64,000 nt of DNA from UBA668 sp963720695. GTDB lineage: Bacteria; Actinomycetota; Acidimicrobiia; Acidimicrobiales; Ilumatobacteraceae. The stretch lies in contig CAVRGG010000004.1 in NCBI GenBank assembly GCA_963720695.1, forward strand, positions 1,302,001 to 1,366,000, given 5' to 3'. The notes under the pieces were generated by a model, which saw nothing but the letters and a program-made list of their open reading frames with translations, made no database searches and was not told the origin of the DNA. This document shows, piece by piece, positions 36,800 to 44,250 of the stretch. Position 1 is the stretch's first letter, and every line of letters starts with the position of its first letter. Both the position numbers and the translations under genes were made by a program.

Positions 36800-37438
36800 T
36801 CAGGCCGTGACGGGGCGGCGACGACGGCTGATGAGCGTCGCGCCCGCACCGAGCACCAGCAGGCCGCCGGCGATCAGTGCCATGTCGATGCTGCTCGCGC
36901 CCGTCGCGGGCATCTCACCGGTTGGAGCGTTTGCTGCCGGGGGGAGGAGCACACCGTCGATCACGTGGATGATGCCGTTGCAGGCCTGGATGTCGGTGGT
37001 CGTGACCTTGACCGAGTCGTTGAGGATCACGGAGCCGTCGACGACCTTGATCGAGATCTTGGCGCCGTTCAAGGTGGTGGCCTCGCTGAGGGTCACCACG
37101 GTCGCCGCGGGAACCTCACCGGCGATCACGTGGTAGGTGAGCACGCTGGTGAGCAGCTCCTTGTCGGCCAGCAGCTGGTCGGCCGTCATACCGAGCGAGG
37201 TCAGTGCGGCGGCGAACGCGTCGTTGGTCGGGGCCAGCACCGTGGTCTTGGGATCGTCGCACGAGTCGAACGGTCCCACCAGATCGGCCGCGGTGAGGGC
37301 CGCCACGAGCGTGGAGAACTGCGGGTCGCCGGAGGCGATCTCCGCGATCGTCTGGTCGGGAGCCGCGCTCGCCGTCGGGGCGAACGCGAACGAGCCGATC
37401 GCGAGCGCGGCGGCCACGGTTGCGAGGGTCTTCTTCAT
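36800..37438 (-). CDS. Fasciclin-domain surface protein with sorting-signal-like tail
   Basis: A 212-aa exported protein. Signal peptide MKKTLATVAAALAIGSFAFA with a likely cut after ASA. One fasciclin (FAS1) domain occupies about residues 28-170: FSTLVAALTAADLV, TVLAPTNDAFAAAL and DIQACNGIIHVIDGVLLPP are the H1/H2 motifs. The C-terminus reads MPATG, then hydrophobic ALIAGGLLVLGAGATLI, then RRRR, which is the arrangement of a sortase substrate with M instead of L. FAS1 domains mediate adhesion. AGGAGAGA precedes the ATG. Confidence 0.85.
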   Translation of the reverse strand: MKKTLATVAAALAIGSFAFAPTASAAPDQTIAEIASGDPQFSTLVAALTAADLVGPFDSCDDPKTTVLAPTNDAFAAALTSLGMTADQLLADKELLTSVLTYHVIAGEVPAATVVTLSEATTLNGAKISIKVVDGSVILNDSVKVTTTDIQACNGIIHVIDGVLLPPAANAPTGEMPATGASSIDMALIAGGLLVLGAGATLISRRRRPVTA

Positions 37439-37526
37439 GGTGAACTCTCTCCTGGGTCGTCGTGACCGACTCGTGTGCCGATCAGCGTTGCCGGATGTTC
37501 GGAGCCCCCATCGATGTGGATTGCTT

Positions 37527-37545
37527 TTAGCACTAAGAAATTTCT
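37527..37545 (-). promoter_or_regulatory. AT-rich palindromic island upstream of the fasciclin gene
   Basis: Within a GC-rich 189-bp spacer there is an AT-rich core with TTAG-CA-CTAA (37527-37536) overlapping the perfect palindrome AGAAATTTCT (37536-37545). It lies about 95 bp upstream of the fasciclin start and is the best candidate for its promoter or operator region. Confidence 0.3.
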
Positions 37546-37627
37546 CGACCTGATCGCACGGTCAACGGGGCCCTGCCCAATCCGGACCAGAACAGCCTGA
37601 GATCAGCCACCACCGGTCGGTAGCGAG

Positions 37628-38143
37628 TCAGCCGGTGGTGCACTGAGGGAACTTCGGTGGCCACACGTCTCCCAGCTTCAGTCGCGCATAGCAAGCCCCG
37701 GACACGGTGAATTCAACTCCCACGATCGAGCCACCCTGCGGAGTCACACCGAGACCTCGCACGGTGCCGGCGATTCCGGCGTGGCCCGAGCACTCCGGAT
37801 GACCGGTCGGCCAACGGTCGCCGGAGTGAATCTTCCCGGAGCAGCCGGGTTGGTCGACGAACCAGACCTCCACAGAGTGCGTGCTGTCGACGACATGCAG
37901 CCCGAGCGGTGCCCAACCGCCCGACTCGCGGAGCGCGGCCACGACCGGCTCACCACTGTCGGGCGGAGCGATCGCCGGGCCGTCGGTGTGGGTCTCGACC
38001 TTGCTCCCGCCAAGCCCCACCAGGGCGAGTCCTGCGACGAGGAGCGCCACGATCCCGACGATCACGGTGGCACCTCTGATCACGCGTCCTCGCAGCGTGG
38101 GACCGCGGCGTCGCGGGCGACGTTCGTGCGGCGTGTGGTGCAT
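37628..38143 (-). CDS. Single-span membrane protein of unknown function
   Basis: About 171 aa from ATG 38143. The first 20 residues are Arg/His-rich (HHTPHERRPRRRGPTLRGR), followed by one helix (TVIVGIVALLVAGLALVGLGG), giving a type II topology with the C-terminal 125 residues outside. The ectodomain has four cysteines (GCSGK, ECSGH, ACYAR, QCTTG), consistent with two disulfides, and the repeated pattern GDRWPTGHPEC / GDVWPPKFPQC. No match to a known family is recognised. Confidence 0.65.
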   Translation of the reverse strand: MHHTPHERRPRRRGPTLRGRVIRGATVIVGIVALLVAGLALVGLGGSKVETHTDGPAIAPPDSGEPVVAALRESGGWAPLGLHVVDSTHSVEVWFVDQPGCSGKIHSGDRWPTGHPECSGHAGIAGTVRGLGVTPQGGSIVGVEFTVSGACYARLKLGDVWPPKFPQCTTG

Positions 38144-38339
38144 CTCGAGCGCGCCCCTCCATGCGGTGTGGTCGCACAGCGTACGTGTGACGGCGACCGA
38201 CGTTGGATCCGGCGGCTGTCGAGTTCGCCGTGGCGCTGGGCGCTGGGCACACCGACACGTTCGGACCCGGAGGTCAGAGCGGCCAGTGCTCGGCCGACAC
38301 CACATGGATCGGAGCGGACCACGTCAGACAGCTCGTCGT

Positions 38340-39449
38340 TCAGGTGAAGCGGTAGCGGAGCTGGTCGCCGCTCTCGTCCACTGCGGCTTCGCCGATGAGC
38401 CGCAGGTGTTCGAGGTGGGCGTAGGTCTCGCTCTCGGCCATCGAACCCCATGACCGCTCCTGGAACAGCACCTGCATGAACTCGTGCACGGTGCCACTGC
38501 CGATCTCGCCGCTGGCGGTGCGCAGCTTGTCGAGACGCTCGTGGTGGTGACGCTCGATGGCCGTGGCTCGCCCAGCGAGGTCTTCGAACTCGAGGCCGTG
38601 CGCGGGCAGCACCGTCCGCACACCGTCGAAGGTCTTCATCAGTTCGAGGCTGTCGAAGAAGTCCTTCAGCGGATCGATCGTGGTGCCCAAGCCGGAGATG
38701 TGCGGGGTGATGGTGGGCAGTACGTGGTCGCCGCTGATCATCACTCCGCCCGCCGGGTCGTAGAGACAGAGGTGATCGATGGTGTGACCGGGCGTGTGCA
38801 CGGCGACCCACTCGCGGCCACCGAGCTCCATCACCTGGGCGTCCTCCACCCGACGCGTCGGAGTCGGCGTGGCGACGAAGCGACCCGCCGCTTTGCGCAT
38901 CGCCCAATAGCGCAACCGACGAGCGCGTGGCATCGAGTACGGATCGCCACCCCATGGGGTCTGTTTGGCGAACGGTCCGCGGCGAAGGTCCTGGCCCTGC
39001 AACGACTCGATCTGCGCCTTCACCGGGCCGTCGATCACGTCCAACTCGTCGGCGCTCTCCTGATCCTCGGCCTCCGGGTCGAGAAAGGTGCGGAACGCCT
39101 GGTGCGTGATCACCTCCGCCCCGAAGCGCTTGCGGAACTGTCCGGCTTGCCCGAAGTGATCGGGGTGGGAATGGGTGATCACCACCGAGTGGACGCGTTC
39201 GATCGCGAGACCACCGGCCTTCATGATCCGCTGCAACTCGCGCCACGTCTTCGGGCCGGGCAACCCTGGATCGACGAGCGTGATCCCGCGAGCGTCCTCC
39301 ATCGCGTAACAGTTCACGTGCCCCAGGCCTGGCAGTGAGATCGGCAACTGCAGTCGCAAGATCCCCGGCGCGACCTCTTCCACACCCTCCCGCGGAGGCT
39401 GCCGCTCTTCACGGACTGGCTTCAGCGCGGCATGGTCGTGGTCGGTCAC
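38340..39449 (-). CDS. Metallo-beta-lactamase-fold hydrolase
   Basis: About 369 aa. Zinc-site motif HSHPDHFGQ (HxHxDH), GREWVAVHTPGHTIDHLCLYD, ISGDHVLPTI and LPAHG complete the usual five motifs. The C-terminal 80 residues (ERHHHERLDKLRTAS...) form the helical extension seen in LACTB2-like and RNase Z-related proteins. The start is uncertain: GTG 39449 is a compact choice, but the frame extends to 39509 with an ATG. Probable thioester, lactone or phosphodiester hydrolase; substrate unknown. Confidence 0.82.
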   Translation of the reverse strand: MTDHDHAALKPVREERQPPREGVEEVAPGILRLQLPISLPGLGHVNCYAMEDARGITLVDPGLPGPKTWRELQRIMKAGGLAIERVHSVVITHSHPDHFGQAGQFRKRFGAEVITHQAFRTFLDPEAEDQESADELDVIDGPVKAQIESLQGQDLRRGPFAKQTPWGGDPYSMPRARRLRYWAMRKAAGRFVATPTPTRRVEDAQVMELGGREWVAVHTPGHTIDHLCLYDPAGGVMISGDHVLPTITPHISGLGTTIDPLKDFFDSLELMKTFDGVRTVLPAHGLEFEDLAGRATAIERHHHERLDKLRTASGEIGSGTVHEFMQVLFQERSWGSMAESETYAHLEHLRLIGEAAVDESGDQLRYRFT

Positions 39450-39530
39450 CCCCCTAGTCGTAGCGGAGGTGACCGACCAACCCGAAGTCGCACGGGCATG
39501 GTCGACCACCGAGTCGGGCCTCGTCCTCGT

Positions 39531-39989
39531 TCAGCCGTCCGCGGGTTCGCCGATGTCCTCGTTCCACAGTGCCGGCTCGGCAGCGATGAACTCGTCCATC
39601 AGGGCCACACACTCCGGATCGTCGAGCACCACCACCTCGACGCCGCGGGAGAGGAGCAACTCCTCCTCCCCGAGGAACGTCCGGTGCTCGCCGATGACGA
39701 CGCGTCGGATGCCGTAGAGCAGGATCGCCCCGGTGCACATCGAGCACGGAGACAGCGTGGTGTACATCGTCGAGTCCGCGTACACCTCGGCGGGCAGGCG
39801 TCCCGCGCTCTCGAGTGCATCGGTCTCTCCGTGGCGGATCGCGGACCCCAACTGCACGCGCCGGTTGTGTCCGGCGCCGAGCACCGTGCCGTCACTCGTC
39901 ACGAGCGCAGCCCCGATGGGGATGCCACCCTCGGCCCTGCCCTGGCGTGCTTCGGCCTTCGCTACCTCGAGATGCGCGCGATCGTCCAC
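39531..39989 (-). CDS. Cytosine deaminase (Fcy1/yeast-like) of the CDA superfamily
   Basis: A 152-aa zinc deaminase. H53-x-E55 (IRHGETDALESAGRL) and PC82-x-x-C85 (SPCSMCTGAILL) are the metal and proton-transfer residues. The combination of HGETDALESAGR with TTLSPCSMCTGAILLYGI is closest to the small homodimeric yeast-type cytosine deaminases, which convert cytosine to uracil, rather than to tRNA adenosine deaminase. Presumed pyrimidine salvage enzyme. The 208 bp upstream, before the GSP26-like gene, may encode a short Pro-rich protein. Confidence 0.85.
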   Translation of the reverse strand: MDDRAHLEVAKAEARQGRAEGGIPIGAALVTSDGTVLGAGHNRRVQLGSAIRHGETDALESAGRLPAEVYADSTMYTTLSPCSMCTGAILLYGIRRVVIGEHRTFLGEEELLLSRGVEVVVLDDPECVALMDEFIAAEPALWNEDIGEPADG

Positions 39990-40210
39990 TCCGGCATCCT
40001 CGCGCAGCGCTCGCCGACCGTTCGCCGGTGGCTCCGAGCGGTCCGACGCGGCGGCGGTGGGGCGGGGTCCGGCAGGGTCGGCTGTGGATCGCCGGGATCC
40101 GGCAGGATCGGAGTCGGCGGCTCCAACGGCGCCGGCCGCTGCGGGGGCGGCACCGCCGGAGAGGGCTCGGAATCGACCACCAGGGTCGCGGTTCGCTCAG
40201 CCCGGAGCAT
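39962..40210 (-). CDS. Possible short proline-rich protein
   Basis: An 82-aa frame between the genes at 40197 and 39989, overlapping the end of each neighbour. It begins at ATG 40210 with AGGGAG upstream and its third codon positions are strongly G/C. The sequence is low complexity (PPPQRPAPLEPPTPILPDPG). It could be a genuine linker-like peptide or a random open frame; GC-rich DNA often produces Pro/Arg-rich frames. Low confidence. Confidence 0.25.
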   Translation of the reverse strand: MLRAERTATLVVDSEPSPAVPPPQRPAPLEPPTPILPDPGDPQPTLPDPAPPPPRRTARSHRRTVGERCARMPEWTIARISR

Positions 40211-40691
40211 CGATCGCTCCCTGACTCCCGATGGACTCGGGATCGCCGGTCAGCGCCGCCTTCACCATCGACACGGCGCGGCCGAGGCGAGTGCTCGGTC
40301 CGTCCCAGAACTCGCCGTCGCTCACGTCGAAGTGGAGCACCGCGAGCTGGGGATCGCCGGGGCCGTCGAACCAGACCCGGGCCGCCGGGCTCCACAGTCG
40401 TTCGGCCTCGAGCGGGTCGCGGGCCACGCTGGCGGCACCGTTGAGGCTGAGGTATGTCGAACCATCGGCGTCGGCGATGGTGACATGGACGGTCGCGCCG
40501 TCCCTGTCGATCGCTTTCACCCAGTCCGAGTGCTCCGCGACCAGGAAGGAGATTCGGCGATCGTCGGCACCGGCGAGCGTCACGGGACGCGACGTGTGCA
40601 TGCCTTCGACCATCGTCGTCACCATCGCCACGGTCGGGCCGTCGGGCAGCAGTTCGGTCAGTGTTCGTGTGGTCTGTTCGTCGTCGTTCAT
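40197..40691 (-). CDS. Pyridoxamine 5'-phosphate oxidase-like general stress protein (GSP26 type)
   Basis: A 164-aa split-barrel flavin-binding protein: PTVAMVTTMVEGMHTSRPVTLAG and RISFLVAEHSDWVKAID in the N-terminal half, GSTYLSLNGAASVARDPLEAERLW in the middle, and the C-terminal FWDGPSTRLGRAVSMVKAALTG typical of general stress protein 26. Members bind FMN, FAD or F420; the cofactor here cannot be told. The next gene, encoding a BON-like protein, lies upstream on the same strand with a 28-bp gap. Confidence 0.85.
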   Translation of the reverse strand: MNDDEQTTRTLTELLPDGPTVAMVTTMVEGMHTSRPVTLAGADDRRISFLVAEHSDWVKAIDRDGATVHVTIADADGSTYLSLNGAASVARDPLEAERLWSPAARVWFDGPGDPQLAVLHFDVSDGEFWDGPSTRLGRAVSMVKAALTGDPESIGSQGAIDAPG

Positions 40692-40719
40692 GTGGTCCTC
40701 CGTTCTTCTGTCGGCCTGT

Positions 40720-41118
40720 TCAGATCACCGGCGTGCCATCGGCGGCGAGACGGGTGCCGCCGACGAGGCGACCGGGCTCGAACCGGACGTCCGCCACGCC
40801 TTTGACCTTGCGCAGGCCGCTCATGTGCGTGGCCAGATCCGGCCAGGTGGTGGTTCGCGTGCGGATGGTGACGTTGCCGTCGTCGACTTCGATGTCGTCG
40901 AGACTGGGGTCGGCGCGCAGGACCGGGTCGAGGCTGACGGCGGCTCGCACGCGGGCCTCGGTCATCCAGGCGCTCAGGTCGAGCGACTCGCCGCGACGGA
41001 TGGAGCGCCGGCCGAAACGGAGCCAGCGCGCCACGTCGCGACGGTTGATCCACAGGGCGGAGGCGAGTCCGGCGAGCGACACCCAGCGCAGGCGACGGGA
41101 CAGGAATGTCGGGATCAC
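40720..41118 (-). CDS. BON-domain-like membrane-anchored protein
   Basis: A 132-aa protein: a short N-terminal hydrophobic segment (RRLRWVSLAGLASALWIN), a basic linker RFGRRSIRRGESLD, and a BON-type domain, ARVRAAVSLDPVLRADPSLDDIEVDDGNVTIRT with LRKVKGVADVRFEPGRLV as the closing helix-strand. BON domains bind phospholipids or link membrane and wall components. It probably forms a two-gene stress unit with the GSP26-like gene downstream. A short N-terminal anchor is inferred, not proven. Confidence 0.7.
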   Translation of the reverse strand: MIPTFLSRRLRWVSLAGLASALWINRRDVARWLRFGRRSIRRGESLDLSAWMTEARVRAAVSLDPVLRADPSLDDIEVDDGNVTIRTRTTTWPDLATHMSGLRKVKGVADVRFEPGRLVGGTRLAADGTPVI

Positions 41119-41261
41119 GACGGGTCTCCCTGGGTGAGGCCTCGTACGACGATGCGGGCTCGGGGAGCGAGTCGTTGTTCAGTCATGTCCTCCGGGTTCC
41201 CGCTCCGGTGCGCTCTCAAACCCGGCACGCGGCCGATGCCGAGGCGAGTGGAGGTGCCGGC

Positions 41262-41744
41262 TCAGCCGCCTCGTCGGGCGCGGTCGACGGCGGCGACGTC
41301 GATCTTGCGCATCGTCATCATCGCCTCGAACACGCGCTTCGCCGCCGCAGGATCGGGGTCGGCCATTCCGTCGCTCAACGCACGCGGCGTGATCTGCCAC
41401 GACAACCCCCACCGGTCCTTGCACCACCCGCAGGCACTCTCCTCCCCACCGTTGTCGACGATCGCATTCCAGAGACGGTCGGTCTCCGCCTGATCGTCGG
41501 TGGCGATCTGGAACGAGAACGCTTCCGAGTGCGTGAACGCCGGGCCGCCGTTGAGGCCGAGGCACGGGATGCCGGCGACGGTGAACTCCACGGTCAACAC
41601 GTCGCCCTCCTTCCCGTCCGGGTAGTCGCTCGGTGCCCGACGAATCGGTCCCACCGTGCTGTCCGGGAAGGTGTCCGCGTAGAACTGCGCTGCATCCAGT
41701 GCATCGCGATCGAACCACAGGCAGATCGTGTTCTTCGGTGTCAT
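41262..41744 (-). CDS. VOC-superfamily (PhnB / 3-demethylubiquinone methyltransferase-like) protein
   Basis: A 160-aa protein from ATG 41744 preceded by TGAGGAGGC. ICLWFDRDALDAAQFYADTFPDS, LTVEFTVAGIPCLGLNGGPAFTHSEAFSFQI and GWCKDRWGLSWQITP are diagnostic of the PhnB-like glyoxalase subgroup often mislabelled as a methyltransferase. No enzymatic role is established for the group. It is divergent from the tail-tube-like gene at 41925. Confidence 0.88.
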   Translation of the reverse strand: MTPKNTICLWFDRDALDAAQFYADTFPDSTVGPIRRAPSDYPDGKEGDVLTVEFTVAGIPCLGLNGGPAFTHSEAFSFQIATDDQAETDRLWNAIVDNGGEESACGWCKDRWGLSWQITPRALSDGMADPDPAAAKRVFEAMMTMRKIDVAAVDRARRGG

Positions 41745-41924
41745 CGTTGCCTCCTCAAGGCCAAGACCTGGAACGTAGCGAACGGCGATGTTCGCGTACA
41801 GCGCGGAGTACCGCGCATGGACGCCGATCACACCGGTCGGCGTGACTCCGCAGCGCGCGCCGACCCTGCACGACGTCACTAGCGTTCGGCGGGTCCCACC
41901 CGACGACTCCGAGGAGGTCGCTCC

Positions 41925-42425
41925 ATGCCACCGTTCACCGTCAACCCCGCTCGTGTGGACCCGTATCGGAACTTCAAGTTCCGTGTCCTCTGGGACGGCC
42001 GCCACGTCGCGGGTGTCTCCAAGGTGAGTGCGCTGCGCCGCTCCACCGTGCCGGTCGCGCATCGCGAGGGCGGCGACAACAGTGCCCCCCACCTCGCGCC
42101 GGGACCGTGGAAGTACGACCCCATCACGCTGGAGCGCGGCGTCACCCACGACACCGCATTCGAGGAGTGGGCGAACCAAGCCCACAACATGGCCGGCGAC
42201 GGTGCGATGTCGCTGAAGAACCTGCGCAAGGACATCACCATCGAAGTACTCGACGAGCAGGGCCACGTGGCGATCGCCTATCACGTGTTCCGGTGCTGGG
42301 TCTCCGAGTACACGGCCGTGGCGGAGCTGGATGCAAACGCCAACGCCGTGGCGATCGAGCAGCTCGTGCTGCAGAACGAGGGCTGGGAGCGCGACCCCGC
42401 CGTCACCGAACCCGTGGAGACCTGA
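41925..42425 (+). CDS. Orphan phage-type tail tube (gp19-like) protein
   Basis: A 166-aa protein matching the T4-like tail tube family (gp19, Pfam PF06841) that forms inner tubes of contractile phage tails and extracellular injection systems. Features are VDPYRNFKFRVLWDGRHVAGVSKV at the N-terminus, FEEWANQAHNM in the middle, and VSEYTAVAELDANANAVAIE followed by NEGWERD. It is preceded by GAGGAGG. No sheath, baseplate, spike or terminase gene occurs nearby. Such lone tube genes are seen in actinobacteria; whether it is a remnant or has its own role is unknown. Confidence 0.8.
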   Translation: MPPFTVNPARVDPYRNFKFRVLWDGRHVAGVSKVSALRRSTVPVAHREGGDNSAPHLAPGPWKYDPITLERGVTHDTAFEEWANQAHNMAGDGAMSLKNLRKDITIEVLDEQGHVAIAYHVFRCWVSEYTAVAELDANANAVAIEQLVLQNEGWERDPAVTEPVET

Positions 42426-42446
42426 GCGCCCAGTCCATGCCGTGCG

Positions 42447-43094
42447 TCAGTCGAGCCGGGCGAGGCCGTCGAGGATGAGATCGAGCACCAACTCGAAGCT
42501 GCTCGCCGTGTCGCCGTCGAGGTGCTGGCGGACGTGGGCGATGGTGTGGGGGGCCACGTCCTGGGCGAGGCCTTCCATGAACGAGCGGGCCACGGCTTCG
42601 GCGTCGCCGTCGGACGGCATGACGTATGCCATCGCTTGCTCCTGGAGCGTGTAGCCGATCACGTGGTTGTTGACGGCGTGGAAGGCAAGGTGCGCGACCC
42701 GGGGCGACAGGTCGGTGGCGGCGAGGGCCGCGAGGTGGTTCTCCATGTGCCGCACACGGGCCGGGCCGGGGAGCTGGCGCAGCCACAGCGCCGCCGCCCA
42801 CGGGTGCCGGACGAGCGCCGTCCGGGTGTCCACGGCGAGGGTGCGCACGGCGACGAGTGGCTCGGCCGTGGGCTCGGGGTCGGGGATCTCGGCGGCCACG
42901 GCGTCGACCATCATCGTGAGCACCTCGGCCTTGCTGGCGACGTGGTTGTAGAGCGACATCACCTCGTAACCGAGCGCTGCGGCGAGCTTGCGCATCGACA
43001 GGCCGTCGATCCCACGCTCGTCGGCGAAGGAGATCCCGGCGGCGACGATCGCGTCGCGATCGAGGGGTGCGCGGTCGCTGGCGGGGGTGGTCAC
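42447..43094 (-). CDS. TetR-family regulator (TetR_C-type)
   Basis: About 215 aa: DRDAIVAAGISFADERGIDGLSMRKLAAALGYEVMSLYNHVASKAEVLTMMV is a TetR helix-turn-helix of the class that has a TetR_C_1 ligand domain. The start is either GTG 43094 or TTG 43103; neither has a ribosome-binding site, so a leaderless transcript is possible. It lies divergent from the oxidoreductase at 43220, with tandem palindromes between. Confidence 0.87.
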   Translation of the reverse strand: MTTPASDRAPLDRDAIVAAGISFADERGIDGLSMRKLAAALGYEVMSLYNHVASKAEVLTMMVDAVAAEIPDPEPTAEPLVAVRTLAVDTRTALVRHPWAAALWLRQLPGPARVRHMENHLAALAATDLSPRVAHLAFHAVNNHVIGYTLQEQAMAYVMPSDGDAEAVARSFMEGLAQDVAPHTIAHVRQHLDGDTASSFELVLDLILDGLARLD

Positions 43095-43096
43095 GC

Positions 43097-43138
43097 TTGA
43101 CAACGTACACTGTACGGGCTACAACGTACAGCGTACGT
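43097..43138 (+). promoter_or_regulatory. Promoter with two tandem palindromic operators
   Basis: TTGACA (43097-43102) and TACAAC (43120-43125) are separated by 17 bp. Operator 1, CGTAC-ACT-GTACG (43104-43116), fills the spacer. Operator 2, ACGTAC-AGC-GTACGT (43124-43138), overlaps the -10 and the start of transcription. Their centres are 21 bp apart, two helical turns, so two repressor dimers can bind on the same face. Likely bound by the adjacent TetR. Confidence 0.7.
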
Positions 43139-43219
43139 CCACTCCTCAGACCGGAGATCTCGATGCCTCGCCACACGACCCCCCACCGCACACCACCGAC
43201 CGCCGACACGGAGGCTTCC

Positions 43220-44245
43220 GTGATCACGATGAGGGCGCTCACCGCACGCACCTACGGCGGCCCCGAGGTGCTGGCCGTGGAGGAGCTCCCGATCCCGACG
43301 CCTGCCGACGGTGAGCTGCTCGTCGAGGTGCACGCGTCATCGCTGAACGCGCTCGATTGGCACTTCCTCACCGGGACGCCGTACTTCATGCGACTGATGT
43401 CGGGGCTCCGGCGGCCCAAGCGATTCGTACGTGGCGCGGACGTCGCCGGTGTGGTCGTCGGAGTCGGCGCCGGGGTCACCCGGTTCCACATCGGCGACCC
43501 GGTCTTCGGCGAGGGCCCGGGTGGCGGCTGCGGCCAGTACCTCACCATCAAGCAGGACAACGTCGTGACGATCCCCGACGGCGTGACCTTCGAATCTGCG
43601 GCCGCCACTCCCGTCGCCGGGCTGACCGCACTGCAGGGTCTGCGTACGCACGGCGCCGTCCAGCCCGGCGACCGGGTGCTGGTCAACGGCGCCGCTGGGG
43701 GCGTGGGCACGATGGCGGTCCAGATCGCCAAGGCGCTCGGCGCCGAGGTGACGGCGGTGTGCAGCACCCGCAACGTCGAGATGGTGCGCGCACTGGGGGC
43801 CGACGAGGTGATCGACTACACGAGCGCCGACTTCGTCGCCGGCGGTGCGCGCTTCGACGTGATGCTCGACAACGTCGGGAACCGGCACCCCCGCGAGGTT
43901 CGAGGCGTGATGCGCCCCGGCGGGCGATACGTGGCGATCAGCGGACCGAAGGCCAACCGCTGGGTCGACCCACTGCCGTACCTGGTGCGCGCTCGCATCG
44001 CGTTCACGCGCGCCGACGCCTCGTTCCACAACTTCACAGCCGCGGCCAACGCCGACGATCTGACGTTCCTCGGCGAGCTCCTCGCGTCAGGCCGCCTCGT
44101 TCCTCAGATCGACCGCGTGGTGGGTCTCGACGGCGTCGCCCCGGCGCTCGCCGAGATCGGCACCGGCCACGCCCGGGCGAAGATCGTCGTCGTGCCGTCG
44201 CGTCGAGACACGGTCCCCACACGAGCCGAGCGGTGCCCGGTCTGA
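43220..44245 (+). CDS. Zinc-independent MDR-type NAD(P)-dependent alcohol dehydrogenase / quinone oxidoreductase
   Basis: About 341 aa from GTG 43220, which follows GGAGG by five bases (ATG 43163 is the longer alternative). ALTARTYGGPEVLAVEELPIP, DVAGVVVGVGAGVTRFHIGDPV and GAAGGVGTMAVQIAKALG are standard for the medium-chain reductase quinone oxidoreductase group, which binds NADPH. No cysteine or histidine zinc site is evident. It is probably repressed by the divergent TetR and may handle an electrophilic ligand of that regulator. Confidence 0.88.
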   Translation: MITMRALTARTYGGPEVLAVEELPIPTPADGELLVEVHASSLNALDWHFLTGTPYFMRLMSGLRRPKRFVRGADVAGVVVGVGAGVTRFHIGDPVFGEGPGGGCGQYLTIKQDNVVTIPDGVTFESAAATPVAGLTALQGLRTHGAVQPGDRVLVNGAAGGVGTMAVQIAKALGAEVTAVCSTRNVEMVRALGADEVIDYTSADFVAGGARFDVMLDNVGNRHPREVRGVMRPGGRYVAISGPKANRWVDPLPYLVRARIAFTRADASFHNFTAAANADDLTFLGELLASGRLVPQIDRVVGLDGVAPALAEIGTGHARAKIVVVPSRRDTVPTRAERCPV

Positions 44246-44250
44246 ACGCG

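Noticed and set aside
41745..42284. N-terminal extension of the VOC-family frame
   Set aside because: A strong TGAGGAGGC before ATG 41744 and the family's usual N-terminus set the start; the extension overlaps the divergent tail-tube gene.
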